Below, in pieces: positions 1 to 5,835 of a stretch of DNA of 24,909 nt. How positions within the stretch are numbered: position 1 is the stretch's first letter; the number at the start of each line of letters is the position of its first letter. Source of the DNA: Anaerolineales bacterium (lineage in GTDB: Bacteria; Chloroflexota; Anaerolineae; Anaerolineales; Anaerolineaceae); the NCBI GenBank assembly GCA_020060485.1, contig JAGVAB010000078.1, forward strand, positions 1 to 24,909. Direction: 5' to 3'. The position numbers and the translations under genes were made by a program. The notes below the pieces were generated by a model. It was not told where the DNA came from, did no database searches, and saw only the letters and a program-made list of their open reading frames with translations.

Positions 1-417
1 CAAGCAAAAAACTGCTACAATTTGAGTGTCCATGCGATCCTCCGGTTGGGTTTTGGCTTCAGTAACCTAAACTTTACCAGATTTCGCATGGATTGTTTTG
101 TCGAATAAACCAAGGTGGCAACTTGGTTTATTTAGATAGATAACAGCCATATTTCAAATTCTTTGCCGAATGAAAATTATTTAACGAAAGAAGACGGTGT
201 TGAGCATTCAGTTTTTGATCATAGCGGATGTGAAATACCAATGTACCTTTGCCAACCTTCATACAGGCAAGTAATATTCTAAAAAACAAGATGCGCTAAT
301 GCCAAAAATGCTATAATATAGAGGATATTTCCAATATTTTTCGACTGTTGAAAATTAAGAAAGTCTGATGTTGGCTTGGAATTCAAGTACCAGTAATTCC
401 TTACTTAGGAGGTCAAA
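1..417. other. Intergenic region upstream of the zinc-ribbon gene
   Basis: AT-rich stretch with no supportable gene. It holds a perfect 11-bp inverted repeat (arms 104-114 and 122-132, loop GTGGCAA) that could be a terminator for a gene to the left. It also holds a TATAAT box at 312-317 that may serve as the -10 element for the following gene. No good -35 hexamer is visible at the right distance. What precedes position 1 is unknown. Confidence 0.5.
104..132. terminator. AT-rich perfect hairpin
   Basis: Two 11-bp arms (AATAAACCAAG and its exact complement) flank a 7-nt loop. The stem is AT-rich, with only a short T run inside and after the right arm. A terminator role is therefore possible but not certain, and a regulator-binding palindrome is the alternative. 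Confidence 0.35.
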
Positions 418-1542
418 ATGAGTTCTCAAATCCCACAACAGATCACCGAAAGTGGCACTTCTGTGCTTGTTCAACCTGAACCCCACATCCATTGTCCCAA
501 GTGCAAGGCAAAGAACCCGACGAATGTAGAACTCTGTCAGAAATGTGGTAAAAATCTGCTACCCGGTCAGGGAGCAGGGCTACGCCTATTCTTCCTTTTC
601 TTCTTCCTGATACTGGCCGGAGTGTGCGCTTACTTGATGTACTGGAATTTCTTCCGTGAAGGAGCACCTAACCCGGAAAGCTTTTGGCTCAACCCAATTA
701 GCCTGAGCGTGGGCATTCTCGTATCGCTGGTCCTGGCTTTTACGTTGGCTCTACGAAGAATCCCCTTGTACAAACGCTATGAAATGCGCTCGTCGCGCCA
801 CCTGTATCTCGACATCAACCAGTCCATCGCGGACCTGACCAGCGCGTTGGAGCTTGCACCCGATAATATGCAACATTCCCTGCTCAAACAACGCCGTTCA
901 CTGTACGAAAAGATTGGCGATTCGACCAACGCCGATCGAGACCGATTGGCGTTGGCACTTGACCCTGACGCATGGAAGTCTGAGGGGGATTTTCTGAGCG
1001 TGTTTGGAGGGTTTCAAGGTGATGCCTTCAGCTGGAGCATGCGCAGGGGAGCAATCGAAACGCTGCTATTATCAGGCGTTGCGGTTGCTCTGGGTTACTG
1101 CCCCACTTGTAAAGCAGTGGTGGAACTGAACAAGGATAAAAAATGCCCAGTGCATCCGAAGATCAAGGGACGTGACGAGAAACTAGTTATCCCGGCGGAT
1201 GTTGCAGCGGGAAAACTGGCGGTGTTGGCAAAACTAGAACGCAAGGAAGCACACCTGGTAAAGGAGATCACCAGGCTTCTGGATGCAAAAGAGGCAGTGG
1301 CACTGGCATACTGTCCACGCTGCCAGGGAGTGATGCAGCTGGATACCCTGCGGCGCTGCCCGCATCATCCAAATGAAAAGTTAAAGGGGGTGGCGTACGA
1401 ACTGCCGGATTATTTTGAGGCACGCAAACGGCAGATGCTGCGTGAGCGACATTGGAAGAAGGTTAACAATACACGCAACATGGTATTGCTGGTGTCGATA
1501 CTAGCTCTGCTGATTATCACCTATTATCTTATCCTGAAGTGA
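418..1542 (+). CDS. Zinc-ribbon membrane protein with three metal-binding knuckles
   Basis: I do not recognise a named family. The 374-aa product begins with a zinc ribbon (Cys26, Cys29, Cys40, Cys43). Hydrophobic segments follow at about 56-76 and 93-112. A soluble, helix-rich part around 125-190 has a TPR-like look (paired helices, ELAPDN). Two repeated knuckles follow, CPTC...CPVHP (Cys228, 231, 243, His246) and CPRC...CPHHP (Cys299, 302, 314, with His316/317), and then a C-terminal membrane segment at 355-373. A strong ribosome site (AGGAGGT) sits 5 nt before the ATG. The repeated CPxC...CPxHP knuckles suggest internal duplication of a metal-binding domain facing one side of the membrane. 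Function unknown; a membrane-protein quality-control or sensing role would be speculation. The gene is AT-richer than the mevalonate operon, like the rest of the left region. Confidence 0.85.
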   Translation: MSSQIPQQITESGTSVLVQPEPHIHCPKCKAKNPTNVELCQKCGKNLLPGQGAGLRLFFLFFFLILAGVCAYLMYWNFFREGAPNPESFWLNPISLSVGILVSLVLAFTLALRRIPLYKRYEMRSSRHLYLDINQSIADLTSALELAPDNMQHSLLKQRRSLYEKIGDSTNADRDRLALALDPDAWKSEGDFLSVFGGFQGDAFSWSMRRGAIETLLLSGVAVALGYCPTCKAVVELNKDKKCPVHPKIKGRDEKLVIPADVAAGKLAVLAKLERKEAHLVKEITRLLDAKEAVALAYCPRCQGVMQLDTLRRCPHHPNEKLKGVAYELPDYFEARKRQMLRERHWKKVNNTRNMVLLVSILALLIITYYLILK

Positions 1543-1842
1543 GAGAAGAAATTGTGCTTGTCCTTCCAAGCCAAAAGAAGAGGGATTAATCTACTTTCCA
1601 TACTTACCTAAAAATCCCCCCCATACGTTAATGGCTCAGGTTGTTTTACAAAACCAACCCACAGTATTAAGGGGGGGGTGATTTCTGAAAATTCAAAATG
1701 AAACAAAGGTAAGTTAAAGTATTGGTTGAAAAGTTTGATTTCTGAAAAGGCCGAGACATTTAAGTTGCATTTGCAATAGACTTGTAAGGTGAAGCTGCCC
1801 TTCAAATTAATGTTGTGCAAATCCAATCGGTCTAAACTTATA

Positions 1843-1871
1843 CCCGTGTGTATCCTCGATGGGTATACACG
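1843..1871. other. 12-bp hairpin with TCGAT loop
   Basis: Arms CCGTGTGTATCC and GGGTATACACGG pair over 12 positions if two G-T wobbles are allowed in the transcript of the + strand. No T run follows, so it is not a standard intrinsic terminator. Role unknown. Confidence 0.4.
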
Positions 1872-1964
1872 GTCATGCCCTTGCGCTCCCAGCTTCGTTT
1901 GTTTTTGACTTTTTATTTCATGTTCCCGGTAGATCATGGCGAATTAGTTCTGCCCTATTGACAA

Positions 1965-1981
1965 ACGGTTTGTCATAGAAC
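1965..1981. promoter_or_regulatory. Operator-like palindrome TGACAAAC-G-GTTTGTCA
   Basis: An 8-bp perfect inverted repeat with a 1-bp centre, whose left arm includes a TTGACA -35-like hexamer. This geometry is usual for operators of TetR-type dimers. No convincing gene starts close by on either strand, so target and regulator are unknown. Confidence 0.35.
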
Positions 1982-2179
1982 AAATTTTCTTATTTGCGCT
2001 TTGCCAATTGAATATGCCCACCACTCATCTCCATTCGGTTAATGAGTTGATTCATATCACAAATTCATGGGCTTTGAATCGAAACAAATCCTCCGCACCA
2101 CTTTTCCGATTCGTTCTACCTGTGCCCGAGCGAAGCGAAGGGTATTTGTTCCCGCTTTTTTCACGATTTGAATCAAAAA

Positions 2180-2205
2180 CAAAAAAGCCCTCCGACTGGA
2201 GAGCT
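2180..2205 (-). terminator. Intrinsic terminator after DUF35-tail copy 1
   Basis: Read on the minus strand: 8-bp stem (AGCTCTCC / GGAGGGCT with one wobble), AGTC loop, then six or more T. It belongs to the same hairpin family as the terminators at 2966-2995 and 5786-5816. Confidence 0.7.
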
Positions 2206-2228
2206 CTTCCTTATCACTGATTACCTGA

Positions 2229-2306
2229 TTATTGCGCCTGCATCACTGGCTGGAATTTACGCCAAAGGCGCACAGGCGTGTACCCGTACATCCGACTCGG
2301 TCCGCG
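2229..2306 (-). pseudogene. Orphan DUF35 3'-end, copy 1
   Basis: Read on the minus strand this segment encodes a short tail, MYGYTPVRLWRKFQPV plus a few residues and TAA. It resembles the last residues of the intact DUF35 protein of this window (YGYKFRPVLK) with an in-frame 7-residue insertion. There is no upstream DUF35 body: immediately upstream lies the integron attC of the GNAT cassette. It shares the upstream block CGCGGACCGAGTCG with copy 3. A terminator hairpin follows. It is probably a displaced gene end, not an expressed gene. Confidence 0.6.
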
Positions 2307-2326
2307 GGGGAGAGGTGAGAGTGGCA

Positions 2327-2386
2327 ATCTAACGCCTGAATTAAGCCGCGCTACGAAGCGGCGTCGGCTTGAATGAATTGTCAGGC
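2327..2386 (-). repeat. attC: Integron attC recombination site, 60 bp
   Basis: Read on the minus strand it starts with inverse core GCCTGAC and ends with core GTTAGAT (consensus GTTRRRY), exactly 60 bp overall. Between them are imperfect inverted arms around AAGCCGACGCCGC and GCGGCTT, with the asymmetric extra bases typical of these sites. From memory it is very close to the 60-bp elements of aadA-type cassettes of class 1 integrons. The TGA stop of the GNAT gene lies inside the inverse core, as is common in true cassettes. No integrase gene is present in the window. Confidence 0.85.
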
Positions 2387-2848
2387 AACATTGCCCGAAT
2401 ACCGCAGCGTAAGACGCAGCATGTCAAAGAGCTGTATTCCGTCCTCAAAGATTGGCTCAGGGTAGTTCTTGACAAAGAAGTCGCGGTCAATGCTTGTAAC
2501 CCGAAAACCATGCCGCTGGTAGAAAGCGAGTTGATAGCCGAACGTGCCGGTGCCTACCTCGAGCTGTCGTGCACCAGCGTTGCGAAAGAAATCAATAACC
2601 CATTTCAATAGCGCTGTGCCGTATCCGGACTTCTGGTAGGCTGGGTGAACCGCGATGCTCATTAGCTCATGTGTGTCTGTGCCACATGGCTGTACGACGC
2701 ATGCACCAACCACAACTGCACCAATTGAAGCAACGAAGCACTTTGATCCTGAAAGGTAGGAGCGAATCTTGTCTTCCGAGGGATCGGCAAGTAGCAGTAG
2801 CTCCATTGGAGCCTTTGTTACAGGAACTTCTTGGATCAGTAGCGACAT
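2381..2848 (-). CDS. GNAT-family N-acetyltransferase (integron cassette gene)
   Basis: The 155-aa product carries the GNAT acetyl-CoA loop QKSGYG (about 72-77) after the beta strand ELMSIAVHPAY. The helix and strand LEVGT...AFYQRHGF fit motif B (an aromatic residue before the acceptor side). Substrate cannot be told from sequence; relatives acetylate amines of small molecules, antibiotics or protein N-termini. I chose the ATG at 2848 because GNAT homology starts there and the core site GTTAGGC lies 12-18 bp upstream; an open frame continues to 2953 but would run through the site. The stop lies in the attC inverse core. So this is a compact cassette of about 0.53 kb from core to core. It is probably transcribed from the promoter at 2937-2964. 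Confidence 0.9.
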   Translation of the reverse strand: MSLLIQEVPVTKAPMELLLLADPSEDKIRSYLSGSKCFVASIGAVVVGACVVQPCGTDTHELMSIAVHPAYQKSGYGTALLKWVIDFFRNAGARQLEVGTGTFGYQLAFYQRHGFRVTSIDRDFFVKNYPEPIFEDGIQLFDMLRLTLRYSGNVA

Positions 2849-2859
2849 GATTATCAGTT

Positions 2860-2866
2860 GCCTAAC
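2860..2866 (-). repeat. Cassette core site GTTAGGC upstream of the GNAT gene
   Basis: GTTAGGC on the minus strand matches the integron core GTTRRRY and marks the left boundary expected for the GNAT cassette, 12 nt before the ATG. The bases before it (GTAACGCAAACC) resemble those before the core at 4258. A convincing inverse core is not visible further upstream, so this may be half of a site: an attI-like or truncated attC junction. Confidence 0.55.
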
Positions 2867-2936
2867 GGTTTGCGTTACACCCCTGCGGGGCACAGGCCTG
2901 CGTGTGGTCGGGTGTGGATGGTTTTGGAATACCTTT

Positions 2937-2964
2937 ATTATACTCACCTCCACTCTCCAGGCAA
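2937..2964 (-). promoter_or_regulatory. Promoter for the GNAT cassette
   Basis: Minus-strand TTGCCT (2959-2964), a 16-bp spacer and a perfect TATAAT (2937-2942). It lies between the terminator of tail copy 2 and the cassette core. The block GTGGAGGTGAGTATAAT recurs after the DUF35 terminator at about 5757-5773, so the promoter seems to travel with the tail-terminator unit. Confidence 0.55.
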
Positions 2965-2965
2965 T

Positions 2966-2995
2966 AAAAAACGCCCTTCCGTTAGGGAGAGCGTT
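2966..2995 (-). terminator. Intrinsic terminator after DUF35-tail copy 2
   Basis: Minus-strand stem ACGCTCTCCC / GGAAGGGCGT with TAAC loop, followed by a run of six T. Loop and most stem bases match the terminator of the intact DUF35 gene at 5786-5816. Confidence 0.75.
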
Positions 2996-3005
2996 TGATT
3001 TTTTG

Positions 3006-3062
3006 CTTCATCACCGGCCTGAACTTACGCCAAAGGCGCACAGACGTGTACCCATGCATGCG
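3006..3062 (-). pseudogene. Orphan DUF35 3'-end, copy 2
   Basis: The minus strand reads MHGYTSVRLWRKFRPVMKQ. Its flanks align with the end of the intact DUF35 gene at 5839-5868 (shared CTTCA-CACCGGCC-GAACTTA and TACCC on the + strand). The alignment is interrupted by the same 21-bp insertion seen in copies 1 and 3. The upstream block shared by copies 1 and 3 is absent here. The nucleotidyltransferase gene precedes it and a terminator follows. Confidence 0.6.
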
Positions 3063-3163
3063 CCCCGGCTTTCGCAGGGAGTTTGGGTGATCTTCTGTTA
3101 TTTGGAACGCAACTTTTTTGCCCTTCTAACTGATAACAACTTTATCGGTGAAATCTTCTTTCC

Positions 3164-3739
3164 TTATTCCATTTCTTTCAAGACGCATTCCAGTAAATCA
3201 TTGATCTTGAGTTCAATCGCCCATTTTCGCAGATAATCCAGGTCGAGTTTGCCGGCACGCGTTTTCAGCACGCCAAGAATGTCACGCCATTGACGCTCGG
3301 ATACCTCGCCGCCCAGACGATACCATTCGAGTTTTGCCAGGATGATATCTTCGGGACTGCTAAATTTTGCGCTGACTTCTGATTCAAAAAGAAAGGTTTG
3401 TTTTTGAGCGCGAGCCAGTTGAGATTGTAAAAAAGGGCGCGGGTGAGGGATGAAAAAATCCACCTTGAACATACTCTCGCGATGAATGATGTTAAAGCTG
3501 GAGTGGTGTTGGATGGATTCGGCGATCATCTCGTCGTCCACATAGAATTCATCTTTCAAGGCCGAAACAAATGGCTCAAGATGCTCAGGCTGCATGATGG
3601 CCACGATGTCTGCATCCTGGGTGGTGCGTACCATGCCGTAGAGGGTACTGGCAAGTGAACCGCCAATGAGATAAGGTATGTGCAGTTTTTCGAGAACCTG
3701 TGTGACCTGGATTGTGACTTCAATCGGTTCATTTTGCAT
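3164..3739 (-). CDS. Minimal nucleotidyltransferase-fold protein, possible toxin of a two-gene module
   Basis: The 191-aa product has the nucleotidyltransferase-fold signature: YLIGGSLAS (Gly26-Gly27-Ser28) followed by QDADI with the paired acidic residues Asp42 and Asp44. This matches the GS...DxD metal and nucleotide site of MNT/AbiEii-like or DUF6036-type enzymes. A later conserved-looking region is SSPEDIILAKLEWYRLGG. The ATG at 3739 overlaps the 3' end of the 84-aa gene by 11 bp, which implies translational coupling; an upstream ATG at 3754 is possible. This pairing (short helical protein followed by a small nucleotidyltransferase) resembles toxin-antitoxin organisation, but no toxicity can be read from sequence. 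Fold assignment is firm; substrate is unknown. Confidence 0.8.
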   Translation of the reverse strand: MQNEPIEVTIQVTQVLEKLHIPYLIGGSLASTLYGMVRTTQDADIVAIMQPEHLEPFVSALKDEFYVDDEMIAESIQHHSSFNIIHRESMFKVDFFIPHPRPFLQSQLARAQKQTFLFESEVSAKFSSPEDIILAKLEWYRLGGEVSERQWRDILGVLKTRAGKLDLDYLRKWAIELKINDLLECVLKEME

Positions 3740-3983
3740 CAGGCAGTTCTCCATAGACCTTACATGCGATTTCTTCTCCAAGCAGCAGGCCCGCCAGCCT
3801 GCGGCGCAGTTCAGCTTCGCCAGCCCGGGGATATTGCGAGCGTAAACCTGCCAGGGCTAACAAACGGGCCGATTGGTTGAGTTGCGCCAGCATTTGCATT
3901 TTCCGGGTGGGGCTGGCTTCCCGCCATAATTTAATTTGCAGGGCTTCCATTTTGGGGTGAGTATCGGGGAATAATGTGCTCAT
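3729..3983 (-). CDS. 84-aa helical protein paired with the nucleotidyltransferase
   Basis: The product is small and probably all helical (KMEALQIKLWREASPTRKM, then LNQSARLLALAGLRSQYP, then EAELRRRLAGLLLG). I recall similar short proteins lying directly upstream of small nucleotidyltransferase genes in Chloroflexota and Cyanobacteria, but no function is attached to them. It overlaps the next gene by 11 bp. A purine-rich stretch (GGAAGGAATAATCAGAAG) precedes the ATG. It may be the antitoxin or partner of the downstream nucleotidyltransferase; that is inference from gene order only. Confidence 0.75.
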   Translation of the reverse strand: MSTLFPDTHPKMEALQIKLWREASPTRKMQMLAQLNQSARLLALAGLRSQYPRAGEAELRRRLAGLLLGEEIACKVYGELPDAK

Positions 3984-4109
3984 CTTCTGATTATTCCTTC
4001 CAGGAAGATATTTTAATCTTCCGCCTGGCTACAGATGCGATAGACCAGCGCGTCAGTTATTTTGGGTGGTGATCTGATGATTTGATTTTACCCGAAATCG
4101 AAATGAGAA

Positions 4110-4140
4110 GCGCCCTCCATTTTCGGGAAGGCGCATTTTT
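4110..4140 (+). terminator. Hairpin after DUF35-tail copy 3
   Basis: Stem GCGCCCTCC / GGAAGGCGC (one mismatch), 7-nt loop. The T run (ATTTTT) lies on the + strand side, so as an intrinsic terminator it works best rightward. Its position relative to tail copy 3 matches the other copies. Confidence 0.5.
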
Positions 4141-4177
4141 GTCGAAAGATTATTTAAATTTCCTGCGCACCAGCAAG

Positions 4178-4240
4178 CACCGGCCGGAAATTACGCCAAA
4201 GGCGCACAGGCGTGTACCCATACATACGACTCGGTCCGCG
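4178..4240 (-). pseudogene. Orphan DUF35 3'-end, copy 3
   Basis: The minus strand reads MYGYTPVRLWRNFRPV and then runs into a short extension and TAA. It is nearly identical to copy 1 over the CGCGGACCGAGTCG block and the 21-bp insertion. A core-like site GTTAAAT (4258-4264) lies about 18 bp upstream, the same order as attC followed by copy 1. No DUF35 body is present. Confidence 0.6.
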
Positions 4241-4257
4241 CAACAGTTAGAGAATCG

Positions 4258-4393
4258 ATTTAACGGTTTGCATTACCCGCTGGTGGTGATACAAGACGCC
4301 GCCGATTTGACCGAAGCAGCCTTGAGCCATGCAAATTGCCTGAAAACGCGCAGACTCCCAGCCGTCGGGTGCACGCCGTATTCAGGATTGGAC
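4258..4393 (-). repeat. Possible attC site downstream of the methyltransferase
   Basis: The core GTTAAAT at 4258-4264 (minus) fits GTTRRRY and is preceded by GTAATGCAAACC, much like the GNAT core. TTGCAT and ATGCAA inside can pair. A candidate inverse core GTCCAAT (4387-4393, 6 of 7 to RYYYAAC) sits directly after the methyltransferase stop. The length would be 136 bp, at the long end for attC, and the two cores pair poorly. Treat as tentative. Confidence 0.35.
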
Positions 4394-4395
4394 AA

Positions 4396-4962
4396 TCACG
4401 CAAATTCCCAGTAATAAATAATCCGCGGTCCCTTGCTTACTTTGGAGCCCGTCCTCGCAATTCTGACCATTTCCTTTGGCTCTAGGTTCAAGGTCCAATC
4501 CGCAATAAGCTCCTCGTCAATGTCATGATGCTCTGGATAGTTTGCGTTATCCTTCGGGCAATCCCATAGATACGGAAAACTAAAAATGGCGGCTTTCGAG
4601 ATGCGGATTGCCTCTCGAAAGGCACGGCTTTGCTTATTACTTAAGTGTTCCCAAACTTGCAAGGCGATGAATAAGTCGTACCACTTGTCTGAAATCGGCC
4701 ATGGTTTCTCTGTTGCATCGTGAAGATAAGTTTGTCCAACCGCATTGACGGGCTTGCCCCAACTGTCATCATCCGGTCGCAGCATGACATCGCACCCTTT
4801 CACGATGGTATGTTGCCCGGGTCCCAATTCAAGCACGGTCTTGGGGTTCTGGCGATGGATCATATCAATTACCACTTTGTAGTATTCCCATCGACCAATG
4901 TAGTAATCTCCATGATCACCGCGAAGTAAATTCTGATAATCGTCGAAATCCATTGTATCCAT
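4396..4962 (-). CDS. Class I SAM-dependent methyltransferase (probable cassette gene)
   Basis: The 188-aa product has the SAM-binding motif I TVLELGPGQHT (about 42-52), an acidic residue after strand 2 (MLRPDDD), and motif WYDLFIALQVWEHL (94-107), where the VWEHL step corresponds to post-motif II of small-molecule and biotin/trans-aconitate-like methyltransferases. Substrate unknown. The ATG at 4962 is favoured because the core-like site GTTGGGC lies 20 bp upstream; the longer frame to 5124 would cross that site. The stop is next to a possible inverse core. It is AT-richer than the mevalonate genes, consistent with acquisition by transfer. Confidence 0.8.
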   Translation of the reverse strand: MDTMDFDDYQNLLRGDHGDYYIGRWEYYKVVIDMIHRQNPKTVLELGPGQHTIVKGCDVMLRPDDDSWGKPVNAVGQTYLHDATEKPWPISDKWYDLFIALQVWEHLSNKQSRAFREAIRISKAAIFSFPYLWDCPKDNANYPEHHDIDEELIADWTLNLEPKEMVRIARTGSKVSKGPRIIYYWEFA

Positions 4963-4982
4963 ATTATTTTTCTCTCTTAGTT

Positions 4983-5078
4983 GCCCAACGGCAGGTGTTA
5001 CCAGCAAGTGCGGGACTTGGCAGAAAAGAGCCAAACCATAGATCCGACTTCTGGGGCTGAATCCACAAAAGTGTGGGC
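4983..5078 (-). repeat. Possible attC-like site between membrane protein and methyltransferase
   Basis: Minus-strand core GTTGGGC (4983-4989), followed by AACT as at the GNAT core. An internal hairpin TTGGC / GCCAA lies in the middle, and GTGGGC at 5073-5078 on the + strand could be a degenerate inverse core. The outer pairing is imperfect, so only the core and its position before a start codon support the call. Confidence 0.35.
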
Positions 5079-5169
5079 GAACGCCTGCACTTGTCCGGTA
5101 TTGGTCTTTCTTTTTCCCATCCAACCTTACGAAAGAACTTAGCAGCTTGGCAACTCATTCTACTACCAA

Positions 5170-5688
5170 TCACCACATTATTCCCAGAGTATCCATCAGA
5201 AAGGAAAACAAGCCAGTAAAAAAAATAAACACAATAAATAACACTATCACACCAAATAATCCCAAATATAACATTTTGATGCCACCTGTCAGGATCCCAC
5301 TATTTATGAATGTGTTTTTCACCTTGTCGATCAATGAATCTTTATCCGTATCCAGGACAATAATGATGCTTCCCAAAATCCCATAAAAAAGCAGATCTGC
5401 GACGAATCCTGGAAGAAAGAATTCGAATTCTCCTTTCTTTCCTGTTGCCTCCAAAATGTGTTTTACGCCAACCGCCTGTGCAAACCGCCCATTATGTCCA
5501 ACATAGATTGATGACCCTGATTTCAAAATCGGAAATGGAAATCCCCGAGACACAATACCATAATCACTATAAGGAAGTGATGTGGAATAACTATAAAGAT
5601 TCAGACTCATCACCAGGGCAACGAGAATGAAAATAATCATTATAAGCACTGTGTTCTTTCGTATTCCTTGAAGACAACTTTTTTTCAT
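5170..5688 (-). CDS. Small membrane protein of unknown function
   Basis: I do not recognise a family. From the ATG at 5688 the product is 172 aa. An N-terminal hydrophobic segment (about 13-33) is followed by an extracytoplasmic-looking stretch containing SSIYVGHNGRFAQAVGVKHI. Further hydrophobic segments lie around 92-112 and 138-165, the last strongly Phe/Ile rich. GGGAAGGAATT directly before this ATG decides the start; an in-frame GTG at 5721 has no such site. The gene is markedly AT-rich relative to the operon to its right. It lies between the DUF35 terminator-promoter block and an attC-like site, so it may be cargo of the same array. TATAAT at 5757-5762 (minus) may drive it. Confidence 0.7.
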   Translation of the reverse strand: MKKSCLQGIRKNTVLIMIIFILVALVMSLNLYSYSTSLPYSDYGIVSRGFPFPILKSGSSIYVGHNGRFAQAVGVKHILEATGKKGEFEFFLPGFVADLLFYGILGSIIIVLDTDKDSLIDKVKNTFINSGILTGGIKMLYLGLFGVIVLFIVFIFFTGLFSFLMDTLGIMW

Positions 5689-5756
5689 TAATTCCTTCCC
5701 AGTGCTAGACTCCCTCTTCACACCTTGTGATTCATCTGTTTTTCCTTACGATAGTC

Positions 5757-5773
5757 ATTATACTCACCTCCAC
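5757..5773 (-). promoter_or_regulatory. Conserved TATAAT promoter block after DUF35
   Basis: GTGGAGGTGAGTATAAT on the minus strand is identical to the block before the GNAT cassette. A good -35 is less clear here (TTGTCG lies 19 bp upstream). It follows the DUF35 terminator at once and faces the membrane-protein gene. Confidence 0.45.
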
Positions 5774-5785
5774 CTTCAACGCGAC

Positions 5786-5816
5786 AAAAAAAGCGCCCTC
5801 CCGTTAGGGAGAGCGC
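5786..5816 (-). terminator. Terminator of the mevalonate/DUF35 operon
   Basis: Minus-strand stem GCGCTCTCCC / GGGAGGGCGC (one wobble) with a TAAC loop and seven T. It lies 20 bp after the DUF35 stop and is the parent-like form of the hairpins after tail copies 1 and 2. Confidence 0.85.
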
Positions 5817-5835
5817 CTCTACATTTCAAAAACCT

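Larger units (their letters stand above)
1543..2228. other. Long non-coding or decayed interval
   Basis: About 690 bp with only weak, low-quality reading frames, which I do not call. Visible structure: C-run and G-run arms at about 1612-1621 and 1671-1686, which can pair across a 50-nt loop. A 12-bp stem with two G-T wobbles and a TCGAT loop lies at 1843-1871. A near-perfect palindrome lies at 1965-1981. The right end is the terminator of a DUF35-tail repeat. This may be the decayed distal end of the cargo array. Confidence 0.5.

Noticed and set aside
1608..1937. 109-aa leftward open frame
   Set aside because: No ribosome site, no family resemblance, and it is crossed by two strong hairpins and a C/G run.
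2008..2220. 70-aa rightward open frame
   Set aside because: It runs through the terminator of tail copy 1, has no ribosome site, and its composition is not protein-like.
2769..3236. 155-aa rightward frame
   Set aside because: It covers the GNAT start, the promoter, the terminator and tail copy 2; it arises only because the repeat lacks stops in that frame.
2229..4240. CRISPR array from the three similar segments
   Set aside because: The copies are about 0.8-1.2 kb apart, separated by genes, and diverge at their flanks; there are no regular spacers.
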